Of a stretch of 64,000 bases of DNA, positions 32,084-40,869 are shown one piece after another. The notes beneath the pieces are model-generated. The model was not told where the DNA came from. It made no database searches and worked only from the letters and a program-made list of their open reading frames with translations. The position numbers and the translations under genes are program-made. The DNA comes from Marinobacter similis (GTDB lineage Bacteria > Pseudomonadota > Gammaproteobacteria > Pseudomonadales > Oleiphilaceae). Numbering within the stretch: position 1 is the stretch's first letter; each line of letters opens with the position of its first letter. The stretch spans positions 3,100,001-3,164,000 of the forward strand of contig NZ_CP007151.1 in the NCBI RefSeq assembly GCF_000830985.1, given 5' to 3'.

Positions 32084-32764
32084 ATGCAGCTTGCCGTTAT
32101 CACCCGAAGCCTTCGCTCTCTCCCAACGGTGGGTGGACTGCTGCTGTGTCTGATGCTGGCTGGTTGCAGTTCCATGTACTACAGCGCCATGGAAAAGCTG
32201 GGCATTGAAAAACGCGAAATTCTGGTCGATCGGGTCGAAGACGCCCGCGATGCCCAGACCGATGCGCAGGAAACCTTTCGTTCTTCGCTAGAGCGGTTCC
32301 AGAGTGTGGTCGAGACACCGGACACGCCTTTGCAGGAGAAATACGACACCATCCGCACAGCGTTCGAAGACAGTCAGGACGCCGCCGAGGCAGTGCGTGA
32401 CCGGATTGATGCGGTGGAGGATGTGTCTGAGGCGCTGTTCGACGAGTGGGAGGACGAGCTCGACCTCTATGAAAGCGCGTCCCTGCGTCGCACCAGCGAA
32501 CGTCAGCTGCAGGAAACCCGCGGTCAGTACAATACCCTGATTGACCGTATGCATCGTGCCGAAGCCAAGATGGCTCCGGTCCTGGAGGCGTTTGAGGATC
32601 AGGTGTTGTTCCTGAAACATAACCTGAACGCCCAGGCCATCGGTGCCCTGGAGCAGGAACTCAGCCAGATTCGAGCCGATGTGGATCGTCTGATCCAGGA
32701 TATGGAAGATTCGATTGCCGAATCTGAGGCCTTTATCGAGCAATTTAAAACGACCAATCAGTAA
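32084..32764 (+). CDS. DUF2959 lipoprotein
   Basis: A 226-residue predicted lipoprotein: signal peptide with lipobox LMLAGCSS at about residues 24-31, then MYYSAMEKLGIEKREILVDRVEDARDAQ, the hallmark opening of DUF2959. The rest is almost entirely helical and acidic with heptad-like spacing, consistent with coiled coils. Function is unknown. It follows the solute-binding gene by 14 bases, so the two are probably cotranscribed, and it ends at a strong terminator. Confidence 0.8.
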   Translation: MQLAVITRSLRSLPTVGGLLLCLMLAGCSSMYYSAMEKLGIEKREILVDRVEDARDAQTDAQETFRSSLERFQSVVETPDTPLQEKYDTIRTAFEDSQDAAEAVRDRIDAVEDVSEALFDEWEDELDLYESASLRRTSERQLQETRGQYNTLIDRMHRAEAKMAPVLEAFEDQVLFLKHNLNAQAIGALEQELSQIRADVDRLIQDMEDSIAESEAFIEQFKTTNQ

Positions 32765-32787
32765 CCCAGACTGATTGATGTGCCCAA

Positions 32788-32818
32788 GGGAAGCCACTGT
32801 GGCTTCCCTTTTTTGTTT
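32788..32818 (+). terminator. Rho-independent terminator after the DUF2959 gene
   Basis: GGGAAGCCAC and GTGGCTTCCC form a perfect ten-base stem around a single T (loop opens to about three bases), followed by a T-rich run. It ends the solute-binding protein/DUF2959 unit just before the convergent ectD stop. Confidence 0.88.
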
Positions 32819-32823
32819 TTGCC

Positions 32824-33759
32824 TTAACCAGTTTTTTGCAGGTCGCCGGTGTTCACGGGTTGCAACGCCTTGGTTGCACTTCGATTGCCGAGAAAGTCGG
32901 GCCGTGGCTTGTTGCCACAGAACGGCTGGTCCAGCTGGTTTTCCACGCTGTTGTAGACGAAGAACAGGTTGCTACGTGGCCAGGGTGACATGTTGGCATT
33001 GGAGGCGTGCAGGGTATTGCACTCAAAAATAATCAGGGAGCCGGCCGGACCGGTTGGCGCCTTGATCCCCTGCTGGTCGACGATGCGCCCGAGGTCCCGA
33101 TCATTGGGCACGCCCAGTTCCTGCTTCTTGAGCGAGGACTGGTAATTGTCTTCCGGGGTGCGACCGACGCAGGGAACAAAGGTTTTGTGGGAGCCAGGTA
33201 CCAGCATCAGCGGCCCGTTAAATGGCGTGTTGTCGGTCAGGGCGATGGAAAAGCTGACGGCGCGCATGCGTGGCATGCCATCCTCGGCGTGCCAGGTCTC
33301 GAAGTCAGAGTGCCAGTCAAAGCCCTTGCCGTGGAAACCGGGTTTGAAATTGATGCGGGACTGGTGGATATACGCGTCGCTGCCCAGCAACTGATGCACT
33401 ATGGCCAAAATCTTCGGATCCCGGGTCAACTGGTCGAAGCGCTCCGAAAGCTCGTGTATACCGAAGATCGACCGGATTTCCTGTTTGCCCGGCTCAGTGA
33501 TGGTGCCCTCCGAGCGCAGCACACTGTGGTCGTTTTCGTAAGCGCGCAGATCCTCCCGGAAGCGACGTACTGTCTCGGGATCCAGGAAGTTGTTGAACAC
33601 CAGAAAGCCATCACGATCGTATTGAGCCAGCTCCGTTTCGCTCAACGGGCCTTGGCTGCGGTCAGTGCCGGTGCTGTGGATAACCGGGTCGAGGCGCCCA
33701 AAGGCTTCGCTCGGTCGTTCCAGGCGGGTAGGATAAAAGTCGTCAGAACGAGTCTCCAT
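32824..33759 (-). CDS. ectD: Ectoine hydroxylase
   Basis: A 311-residue Fe(II)/2-oxoglutarate dioxygenase that hydroxylates ectoine to 5-hydroxyectoine. The family signature FDWHSDFETWHAEDGMPRMRA is present; metal ligands are His150, Asp152 and His251 (NTLHASNANMSPWPRSN). A GGAGG stands seven bases before the ATG. The synthesis genes ectABC are not in the window, so this is an unlinked ectD; the organism is expected to make or import ectoine from another locus. This supports a salt-adapted lifestyle. Confidence 0.93.
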   Translation of the reverse strand: METRSDDFYPTRLERPSEAFGRLDPVIHSTGTDRSQGPLSETELAQYDRDGFLVFNNFLDPETVRRFREDLRAYENDHSVLRSEGTITEPGKQEIRSIFGIHELSERFDQLTRDPKILAIVHQLLGSDAYIHQSRINFKPGFHGKGFDWHSDFETWHAEDGMPRMRAVSFSIALTDNTPFNGPLMLVPGSHKTFVPCVGRTPEDNYQSSLKKQELGVPNDRDLGRIVDQQGIKAPTGPAGSLIIFECNTLHASNANMSPWPRSNLFFVYNSVENQLDQPFCGNKPRPDFLGNRSATKALQPVNTGDLQKTG

Positions 33760-33875
33760 ATTCGAACCTCCTTCTTTTATGCGGTTGTCTGTATTTGCTT
33801 ACCTCGTGGTTAAAACGGTATTGAATACAAAGGCCTGAAAAACTTATGGACGGTGTAGCGTTAATTCAAGGGCCG

Positions 33876-33899
33876 AAAAAGCCCGGGTGTTCCCGGGCT
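33876..33899 (-). terminator. Rho-independent terminator after the acyl-CoA dehydrogenase gene
   Basis: On the minus strand AGCCCGGG-aaca-CCCGGGCT is followed by TTTTT. It lies 17 bases after the dehydrogenase stop and upstream of ectD, so it keeps read-through out of ectD. Confidence 0.85.
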
Positions 33900-33915
33900 C
33901 TGTTCACTATTGCCG

Positions 33916-35745
33916 TTAGCCAGTGAAAGCCATGTGCTCGTCTTCCAGCTGCATCAATGAGGCGGTGGGACTGAGCATGCTGGTGGCGTGACTCTGTGCC
34001 CTCGGTAGCAGTCGCTCGTAGTAGAACTCGGCGGTCGCCAGTTTGGCCTGGTAGAACGCCTCGGACTCCTCGCCGCCGTTGGATAACTTATCCACAGCAA
34101 CTGCCGATTGCCGGAGCCACATGTAAGCCATAGTGACGTAGCCGCTGTACATCAGGAAATCGTACGCGGCAGCACTGACCACATCGCGATCCTTCCGGGC
34201 GGCCAGCATTACCCGCACCGTCAGTAGGTTCCACTGCGCAGTCAGTTTCAGCAACTCCACCGCGAACGGCCGTAGTCGCTTGTCAGTCAGTTGCTTGCGG
34301 GCAAAGTTGGCAACCTTAAGGGTAAACTCCCGAACCGCGCCGCCCTGCGTCATCAGCAAGACTTTGCGACCCAGAAGATCCAGGGCCTGGATGCCGGTAG
34401 TGCCCTCGTAAAGAGTCGCAATCCGGGTATCGCGCACGATTTGTTCCATGCCGTGCTCGCGGATGTAACCGTGGCCGCCGAACACTTGCATGCCCAGGTT
34501 AGCGGCCTCGCAGCCCATCTCGGTGAGGAAGCCCTTCAGGATCGGCGTCAGGAAGCCGAGCTTATCGTCGTATCGTTCCGCTTTCTCCAGATCGCCCTCG
34601 CTATGGCCTTCCACCATGTGGTCGGCCAGTCGGGCCGCGTAATACAGCATGGCCCGGCCGCCCTCGGCGATGGCCTTCTGGGTCAGCAGCATGCGCCGGA
34701 CATCACCATGGTGGATCAGCGCGTCGGCGACCTGATCCGGCTCCTTCTTGCCGGACAGTGCGCGCATGGAGCGGCGTTCGCGGGCATAGTCCAGTGCCCA
34801 TTGATAGGACAGCTCGGCCGGTCCGACGCCCTGGATGGCGGTTCCAATGCGGGCGGTGTTCATGAAGGTGAACATGCAGTTCAGGCCTTCGTTTTCCGGG
34901 CCGATCAGGAATCCGGTGGCGCCGTCGAAGTTTATGACGCAGGTGGCCGAGGCCTTGATCCCCATCTTCTTTTCCAGGCTGCCGCAGCTCACGCCATTGC
35001 GTGCTCCTACCCCACTGCCGTTCGCCCCATCTGCGGGCATGAACTTGGGTACGATGAACAGACTGATGCCACGGGTACCCTTGGGCGCATCGGGCAGCCG
35101 CGCCAGCACGATGTGGACAATGTTTTCGGTCAGATCGTGATCGCCGGAAGAGATGAAAATCTTGGTGCCGGTGAGTTTGTAGCTGCCGTCGGCCTGGGGT
35201 TCGGCCTTGGTTTTTACCTGGCCCAGGTCTGTGCCGCATTGCGGTTCGGTCAGGCACATGGTGCCGGCCCAGCGGCCCTCAGTCAGGGGTGTCAGGTAGG
35301 TGTGCTTCTGGTCGTCGCTGCCGTGCAGAAATATGGTGTTCATGGCGCCCAGGGACAGGCCCGGGTACATGGAGAAGGACCAGTTGGCGGTGCCCATCAT
35401 TTCCTGTTTCAACAAGCCCATGGAGGCCGGCAGGCCCTGACCGCCGAATTCCTCGGGCGCAGACAGCCCCTGCCAACCGCCTTCAGCGTACTGCTGGTAG
35501 GCGGCTTTGTAGCCGTCGGGTGTGGTCACTTCACCATCGGTCAGGGTGCAGCCCTGCTCATCGCCGCTCTGGTACAGCGGGCTCAGGACTTCCTCACAGA
35601 ACCGGCCGCATTCGGTGAGAATAGCGTCCACAATATCGGGGCTGGCGTTGGCACCGCTGGCGAGACGCTGGTAATGCCCGGGATAGTCAAACACTTCATT
35701 GAGCAGGAATTTCATGTCGCGCAATGGCGCTTTATAAACCGGCAT
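33916..35745 (-). CDS. Acyl-CoA dehydrogenase, long (about 600 residues) class
   Basis: The 609-residue protein belongs to the long acyl-CoA dehydrogenases that begin MPVYKAPLRDMKFLLNEVF. FAD-binding segments MCLTEPQCGTDLGQV and FISSGDHDLTENI are present, and the catalytic glutamate lies in LYEGTTGIQALDL. The last 120 residues form the extra C-terminal domain of this class. Members act on medium or long acyl-CoA in beta-oxidation, or on methylmercaptopropionyl-CoA (DmdC), and sequence alone does not decide. GAGGAA lies upstream of the ATG. It stands alone and has its own terminator. Confidence 0.88.
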   Translation of the reverse strand: MPVYKAPLRDMKFLLNEVFDYPGHYQRLASGANASPDIVDAILTECGRFCEEVLSPLYQSGDEQGCTLTDGEVTTPDGYKAAYQQYAEGGWQGLSAPEEFGGQGLPASMGLLKQEMMGTANWSFSMYPGLSLGAMNTIFLHGSDDQKHTYLTPLTEGRWAGTMCLTEPQCGTDLGQVKTKAEPQADGSYKLTGTKIFISSGDHDLTENIVHIVLARLPDAPKGTRGISLFIVPKFMPADGANGSGVGARNGVSCGSLEKKMGIKASATCVINFDGATGFLIGPENEGLNCMFTFMNTARIGTAIQGVGPAELSYQWALDYARERRSMRALSGKKEPDQVADALIHHGDVRRMLLTQKAIAEGGRAMLYYAARLADHMVEGHSEGDLEKAERYDDKLGFLTPILKGFLTEMGCEAANLGMQVFGGHGYIREHGMEQIVRDTRIATLYEGTTGIQALDLLGRKVLLMTQGGAVREFTLKVANFARKQLTDKRLRPFAVELLKLTAQWNLLTVRVMLAARKDRDVVSAAAYDFLMYSGYVTMAYMWLRQSAVAVDKLSNGGEESEAFYQAKLATAEFYYERLLPRAQSHATSMLSPTASLMQLEDEHMAFTG

Positions 35746-35768
35746 AACGGTTCCTCGTAATCCTTGGC

Positions 35769-35964
35769 TGTGGATAAGTCATTGTTGGGCTGAGCCCTTG
35801 TCTACTGTTGTACGGTATTCCCCCGGCGCTGCCATTGACGAAAACCACCCCCGGTCCTGTCAGAAAAGACAATTGGCCGAAATGACGGGGTTTTCCACAG
35901 GCCCCTGATAGTTGATCGGGCGTAACCAACAGCGCGTATCTTGTATACAGATTCCTTATCCACC
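35769..35964. other. Intergenic cluster of DnaA-box-like 9-mers
   Basis: The 243-base gap between the acyl-CoA dehydrogenase and the DUF3833 gene holds one perfect box TGTGGATAA (35769-35777) and two one-mismatch boxes, TTTTCCACA (35891-35899) and TTATCCACC (35956-35964). No AT-rich unwinding element is obvious, so it looks like a DnaA-binding or titration site rather than an origin. I see no gene here. Confidence 0.4.
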
Positions 35965-35988
35965 TTTTTGTCTGCGAGTGTAAAAATC

Positions 35989-36548
35989 ATGCAAAGCCCC
36001 TCTGGAAGCGCCGTTGTTACTGGCCCCATTCGTTCACTCTGGTTATTGTTTGCGGTGTGGTTACTGGCAGGTTGCGCCGGAGCTTCTCTGGACGATTACG
36101 CCGACCGTGAGCCGGAGCTGATCCCGGCCCAGTTTTTTACCGGTGAACTCTCGGCCCGGGGTGTGGTCAAGGACTACGCCGGTACGGTCATTCGCACCTT
36201 CGATGCGGACATCAGCGCCTCCTGGGATAACGACGGTACTGGCACCCTGGACGAGGTCTTCCGCTTCGACGATGGTGAAGTGCAGACCCGGACCTGGACC
36301 CTGACCCCGGTGGACGACGGCTATCGGGCCACCGCCGGCGATGTGGTCGAGCCGGGCCTGATGCAGTGGCGTGGCAATGCTATCCACATGAATTACGTGC
36401 TGAGACTGGCGTACGGGGACGGGACCCTGGATGTGCGCATGGACGATTGGATGTACCTGGTGACCCCGGATACCTGATCAACGAAACCACCCTGAGCAAA
36501 TGGGGTATCGATGTCGGGGAAATTGTACTGGTGATCCAGAAACGATAA
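35989..36548 (+). CDS. DUF3833 lipoprotein (one base missing)
   Basis: A predicted lipoprotein with lipobox LLAGCAG about 30 residues in, then FFTGELSARGVVKDYAGTVIRTF, typical of DUF3833. The frame ends early at 36477 (VTPDT); one base added near 36470 continues as YLINETTLSKWGIDVGEIVLVIQKR, the usual family end, giving 186 residues. I chose the ATG at 35989 over a TTG at 35941 because it places the signal peptide correctly. Function is unknown. It lies 38 bases upstream of the efflux genes. Confidence 0.78.
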
Positions 36549-36586
36549 CCGAACCCGACGACGTTCACTGATTTTGGAAACTGTGT

Positions 36587-37681
36587 ATGTGGAAGCAATG
36601 GCTGGTGGCACTGGGCTTTGTGGTTGTAGCCGCCGGGGCTGCGGTGGGCTATCTGAATCTGGGGTCCGGTGAGCAGGCTCAGAGTGGCCGTGAACGTCCG
36701 CCATCGGCTGTCAACACCCGGCTACCCGAGCGGGATACCGTGCGAGATGTCGTCAAGTCGGTGGGTAACCTTGAGGCCCTGAACTCGGTCGAAGTGACCA
36801 GCGAGGTCAGTGGTCGGGTGGTGTCCCTGCAGCTGCAGAGTGGCGCCCGGGTCGAACAAGGCACGGTCCTGCTGCAACTGGATGATCGCCAGGCCCGGGC
36901 CGACCTCCAGGTAATCGAATCCCAGCTCGCCGATGCCCGCCGTCAGTTTCAGCGCGCCCAGCAATTGCGTTCCAACAGCAGTGTGTCCCAGGCGGAAGTG
37001 GATGCCTTGCGCACCGCGGTCAGTGTGGCCGAAGCCCAGCGTGAGGCGGCCCGGGTCCGGCTGGAAAACCATCGGATTGAAGCGCCCTTTGCCGGAGTGC
37101 TCGGGCTCAGTGACATCGACATTGGCGCCTATGTGAGCGCCGGGACCCCCATCGCCACTCTGGACGCCACCGACCGGATGGAACTGAATTTTGCCGTTCC
37201 CGAACGCTTCCTGGGCGCCGTTAGCCTGGGCCAGAGCGTGGCTGGCCTGTCTCCGGCCTACCCAGAGGACCGTTTTACCGGCGAACTGGTAGAACTCGGT
37301 ACCCGCATCAACCCGCTCAGCCGGACCCTGCTTGTACGGGCTTTGATCGATAACTCGGACGGCAAGCTGCGGCCCGGCCAATTCATGTCCGCCACCCTGA
37401 CTCTCAGGGAGCGGGTGGCTCTGGTGATTCCCGAACAGGCGGTAATGATCCGCGGCGATGAGCAGTATGTCTTTGTCGCCGAGGATGGCGTGGCCCGCCG
37501 GACCCCTGTGACCCTGGGCTCCAGAATGCCGGGCCGGGTTGAAGTGTCTGAAGGCCTGACCCTGGAGGATGCGGTGATCGTTACCGGTCAGGACCGGATC
37601 AGCAATGGCGACCGGATTCGGGTCCAGGACGCTGACAATGCGATTCCGGAGAATCGCTTCGTTCAGTCCATGGAGTCCTGA
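36587..37681 (+). CDS. RND efflux membrane fusion protein
   Basis: The 364-residue periplasmic adaptor has an N-terminal signal anchor (WLVALGFVVVAAGAAVGYL), a lipoyl hairpin domain (EVTSEVSGRVVSLQLQSGARVEQG and the return strand HRIEAPFAGVLG), a coiled-coil arm (residues about 105-150) and a beta-barrel ending in a membrane-proximal domain. It links the inner-membrane pump encoded next, after two bases, with an outer-membrane channel. No TolC-like gene is in this cluster, so a shared channel is likely. Confidence 0.92.
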   Translation: MWKQWLVALGFVVVAAGAAVGYLNLGSGEQAQSGRERPPSAVNTRLPERDTVRDVVKSVGNLEALNSVEVTSEVSGRVVSLQLQSGARVEQGTVLLQLDDRQARADLQVIESQLADARRQFQRAQQLRSNSSVSQAEVDALRTAVSVAEAQREAARVRLENHRIEAPFAGVLGLSDIDIGAYVSAGTPIATLDATDRMELNFAVPERFLGAVSLGQSVAGLSPAYPEDRFTGELVELGTRINPLSRTLLVRALIDNSDGKLRPGQFMSATLTLRERVALVIPEQAVMIRGDEQYVFVAEDGVARRTPVTLGSRMPGRVEVSEGLTLEDAVIVTGQDRISNGDRIRVQDADNAIPENRFVQSMES

Positions 37682-37683
37682 GC

Positions 37684-40600
37684 GTGATCCTGTCCGATGT
37701 CTCCATCAAACGACCGGTATTTGCCACCGTCATCAGTCTGCTGATCGTGGTCTTTGGCCTGGCTGCGTTGCTGGGTCTGCCAGTGCGGGAGTATCCCGAT
37801 ATCGATCCACCGGAGGTCTCTATCTCCACCGACTACACCGGCGCCGCCGCCGAGGTGGTGGACACCCAGATCACCCAGGTGATCGAGGGTGCGATCAGCG
37901 GCATTGAAGGCATCCGCTCAATTGAATCGTCAACCGAACAGGGCGAGTCCCGTACCAGCATCGAGTTTTCCACAGACCGGGATGTGGATATCGCCGCCAA
38001 CGACGTCCGGGACGCGGTGTCCCGGGTTGCTAACCAGCTGCCCGAGGAAGCCGATCCGTCAGTGGTGCGTAAAGCCGATTCTGATGCCCGGCCGATGATG
38101 TGGGTCACCCTGCGCAGTGACGTCTGGGACAGTGCCGAACTCAGCGATTTTGCTGACCGGGCCTTGGCCGACCGGTTGTCGGTGCTAGATGGTGTGGCCG
38201 ATGTCTTCATCGGTGGTGAACGCCGTTACGCCATCCGGGTCTGGCTCGACCGGGAACGGCTGGCAGCGCGGGATATCACCGTGGCGGAAGTGGAAGCGGC
38301 GCTGCGGGCCAACAATGTGGAACTGCCGGCCGGCTCGGTGGACTCTTCTACCCGCAACTTTGCGGTTCGGGCCGAGGGCCGGGTATCGACGGTGGAGGAA
38401 TTTCAGCGCCTGGTGATTCGGCGCGACGGCAATGACCTGCTGCGGCTGGGCGAGGTTGCCAATGTCGAGATGGGCGTGGAATCCGACGTCGGTCGTTTGC
38501 GCGCCAACGGTCAGACCGCCATTGGCATGGGCATTATTCGCCAGTCCAAGGCCAATACCGTGGCGGTGTCTGATGCTGTTCAGGCCGAACTCGAGAATAT
38601 TCGGGAAACCCTGCCCCCGGAAGTCACCATCGCCGAGAGCTACGACGAATCGATCTTTATCCGCGCCTCCATCAAGGAGGTGGTGATCACCCTGGCCATT
38701 GCCGTCTCCCTGGTGATCCTGGTGATTTTCCTGTTCTTGCGCTCCTGGAGGGCCACCCTGATCCCGGCGGTGACCATTCCGGTGGCAGTGATTGGCGCCT
38801 TTATCGGCCTCGGTTTCCTGGGCTTTTCCATTAATGTGCTGACCCTGCTGGCGGTGATCCTCGCCATCGGTCTGGTGGTGGATGATGCCATCGTCATGCT
38901 CGAGAACATCCAGCGCCGCATCGATAACGGTGAGCCGCCGTTGCTGGCGTCTTATCGGGGCGCCAAGCAGGTGGCCTTTGCCGTCATCGCCACCACCCTC
39001 ACGTTAGTCGCGGTGTTTGTGCCCATCTCGTTCATGGGCGGCAACGTCGGTCGACTCTTTGCCGAGTTTGGTTTCACCCTGGCGGCTGCCGTCGTGGTGT
39101 CCAGCGTGGTGGCGCTGACCTTGGCACCGATGCTTTGTTCCAAGTGGCTGCGCCATAGCCCGGAAACCGCCGAGGGTCATCGCTTGTGGGCAGCCAGCGA
39201 GAAAGTGCTCGATGGCCTGACCCACGGCTACCAGCGCCTGTTGCGGTTCTCCCTGAACCAGCCGGGGCTGTTGCTGGGATTGGGATTGGCCGGAATGATC
39301 CTGGCTGCTGTGGTGTACCCGCAGTTGCCCCAGGAACTGGCGCCGACCGAGGACCGGGGCATCATCATCATGCCGACCAGCGCACCCAGAGGATCGACGG
39401 TGGAATTCACCGATCACTATGTACGCCAAGCCGAGGCCGAGCTGTTGCCCTACCTGGAAACCGGTGTGGCTGACCGCTTGTTGTCGATCGTTGGCTTTCG
39501 GGATGAGGAAGACAACGCCTTCATGATCATGGGCCTGGCGCCTTGGGAAGAACGAAGCACCAAGCAGCAACAGATCACCAGTGAGTTGCGGGGCAAGCTG
39601 AGCCAGATCTCGGGTATTCGGACGGTGGCAGTGAACCCACCGGGACTGGGTCAACGGGGCTTCAACCAGGAGGTTCAGTTTGTAGTGGCCGGTCCGGATT
39701 ACGAATCGGTCCAGGCCTGGAGCGACGAGTTGGTGGAGCGGGCCAAGGACAACCCCAACTTGCTGAACCTGGATACCGATTTTGAACTGACCCGTCCGGA
39801 ATTGCGGGTGTCGATTGATCGAGAGCGCGCCGCCGACTTGGACATTACCATCGAGGATGTCGGTCTGACCCTGCAGACCATGCTGGCGTCACGGCAGGTC
39901 ACCACCTATCTGGATCGCGGTCGCGAGTACGACGTGATTGTGCAGGCCGCAGATGCCGACCGGGCGACACCGGCGGACCTGGGACAGATTTTCCTGCGAC
40001 CCCGCGAGGGCGGCGCTCTGATTCCGATGCAGGCTCTGGTGTCGATCAAGGAAACCGGCGCCAATCCGGATCTGCGCCGCATTGACCGGCTGCCGGCGGT
40101 GGTGATCAGTGCGTCGCTGGCCGATGGCTACGATCTGGGCTCGGCCCTGAACTACCTGAATAACCTGGCTGTGGATAACTTGCCCCCGGAGGCGCGGGTT
40201 AGCTACCAGGGCCTGTCCCGGGAATTCCAGGAATCGTCCGCCGCCATCTATCTGACCTTCGGGCTGGCCTTCGTGATTGTGTTCCTGGTACTGGCTGCCC
40301 AGTTCGAAAGCTGGATCCACCCGCTGATCATTATGCTGTCGGTCCCGCTGGCGGTGACCGGTGCTCTACTGGCGCTCTGGTGGTCGGGCATCAGCCTGAA
40401 TATCTACAGTCAGATTGGCATCATCATGCTGCTCGGCCTCATGGCCAAGAACGGCATCCTGATTGTGGAATTCGCCAATCAGTTACGGGACCGGGGCTAC
40501 GCCGTTAAAGACGCCATTCTTGAAGGGGCCAGCCTGCGCTTCCGGCCAGTACTGATGACCACCATTTCCACCGTGTTCGGTGCCGTGCCCCTGGTCATTG

Positions 40601-40830
40601 CCACCGGAGCCGGTGCCGAGAGCCGTGCCGCAATCGGTGTGGTGATCCTGGGTGGGTTGGTGTTCGCGACAACGCTGACCCTGTTCATCATCCCGGTGCT
40701 GTACAACCTGCTGGCGCGCTTTGCCAAATCGGCCAATGCGGTGGAGAAGGAGTTGGAACGTCAGGCCGGTGGACCTGCCGGGGGTGCCGTTACCTCAGCT
40801 GCTCCGCAAAAGCGGGCCGACGATTTCTGA
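37684..40830 (+). CDS. RND multidrug efflux pump, HAE1 family
   Basis: The 1048-residue protein has the AcrB/MexB-type layout: twelve membrane helices with two large periplasmic loops after helices 1 and 7. The proton relay Asp-Asp pair is in IGLVVDDAIVMLENI of helix 4, and the matching lysine in LLGLMAKNGILIVEFANQL of helix 10. The N-terminus MILSDVSIKRPVFATVISLLIVVFG is typical. The GTG start has GGAG eight bases upstream. It is encoded as one unit with the adaptor and probably the DUF3833 gene. Substrates cannot be read from sequence. The frame is intact over its whole 3.1 kb. Confidence 0.93.
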   Translation: MILSDVSIKRPVFATVISLLIVVFGLAALLGLPVREYPDIDPPEVSISTDYTGAAAEVVDTQITQVIEGAISGIEGIRSIESSTEQGESRTSIEFSTDRDVDIAANDVRDAVSRVANQLPEEADPSVVRKADSDARPMMWVTLRSDVWDSAELSDFADRALADRLSVLDGVADVFIGGERRYAIRVWLDRERLAARDITVAEVEAALRANNVELPAGSVDSSTRNFAVRAEGRVSTVEEFQRLVIRRDGNDLLRLGEVANVEMGVESDVGRLRANGQTAIGMGIIRQSKANTVAVSDAVQAELENIRETLPPEVTIAESYDESIFIRASIKEVVITLAIAVSLVILVIFLFLRSWRATLIPAVTIPVAVIGAFIGLGFLGFSINVLTLLAVILAIGLVVDDAIVMLENIQRRIDNGEPPLLASYRGAKQVAFAVIATTLTLVAVFVPISFMGGNVGRLFAEFGFTLAAAVVVSSVVALTLAPMLCSKWLRHSPETAEGHRLWAASEKVLDGLTHGYQRLLRFSLNQPGLLLGLGLAGMILAAVVYPQLPQELAPTEDRGIIIMPTSAPRGSTVEFTDHYVRQAEAELLPYLETGVADRLLSIVGFRDEEDNAFMIMGLAPWEERSTKQQQITSELRGKLSQISGIRTVAVNPPGLGQRGFNQEVQFVVAGPDYESVQAWSDELVERAKDNPNLLNLDTDFELTRPELRVSIDRERAADLDITIEDVGLTLQTMLASRQVTTYLDRGREYDVIVQAADADRATPADLGQIFLRPREGGALIPMQALVSIKETGANPDLRRIDRLPAVVISASLADGYDLGSALNYLNNLAVDNLPPEARVSYQGLSREFQESSAAIYLTFGLAFVIVFLVLAAQFESWIHPLIIMLSVPLAVTGALLALWWSGISLNIYSQIGIIMLLGLMAKNGILIVEFANQLRDRGYAVKDAILEGASLRFRPVLMTTISTVFGAVPLVIATGAGAESRAAIGVVILGGLVFATTLTLFIIPVLYNLLARFAKSANAVEKELERQAGGPAGGAVTSAAPQKRADDF

Positions 40831-40869
40831 CGTAAGCCGCGAGTTCTGTGGTCGATCCAGCCTGCAGAG

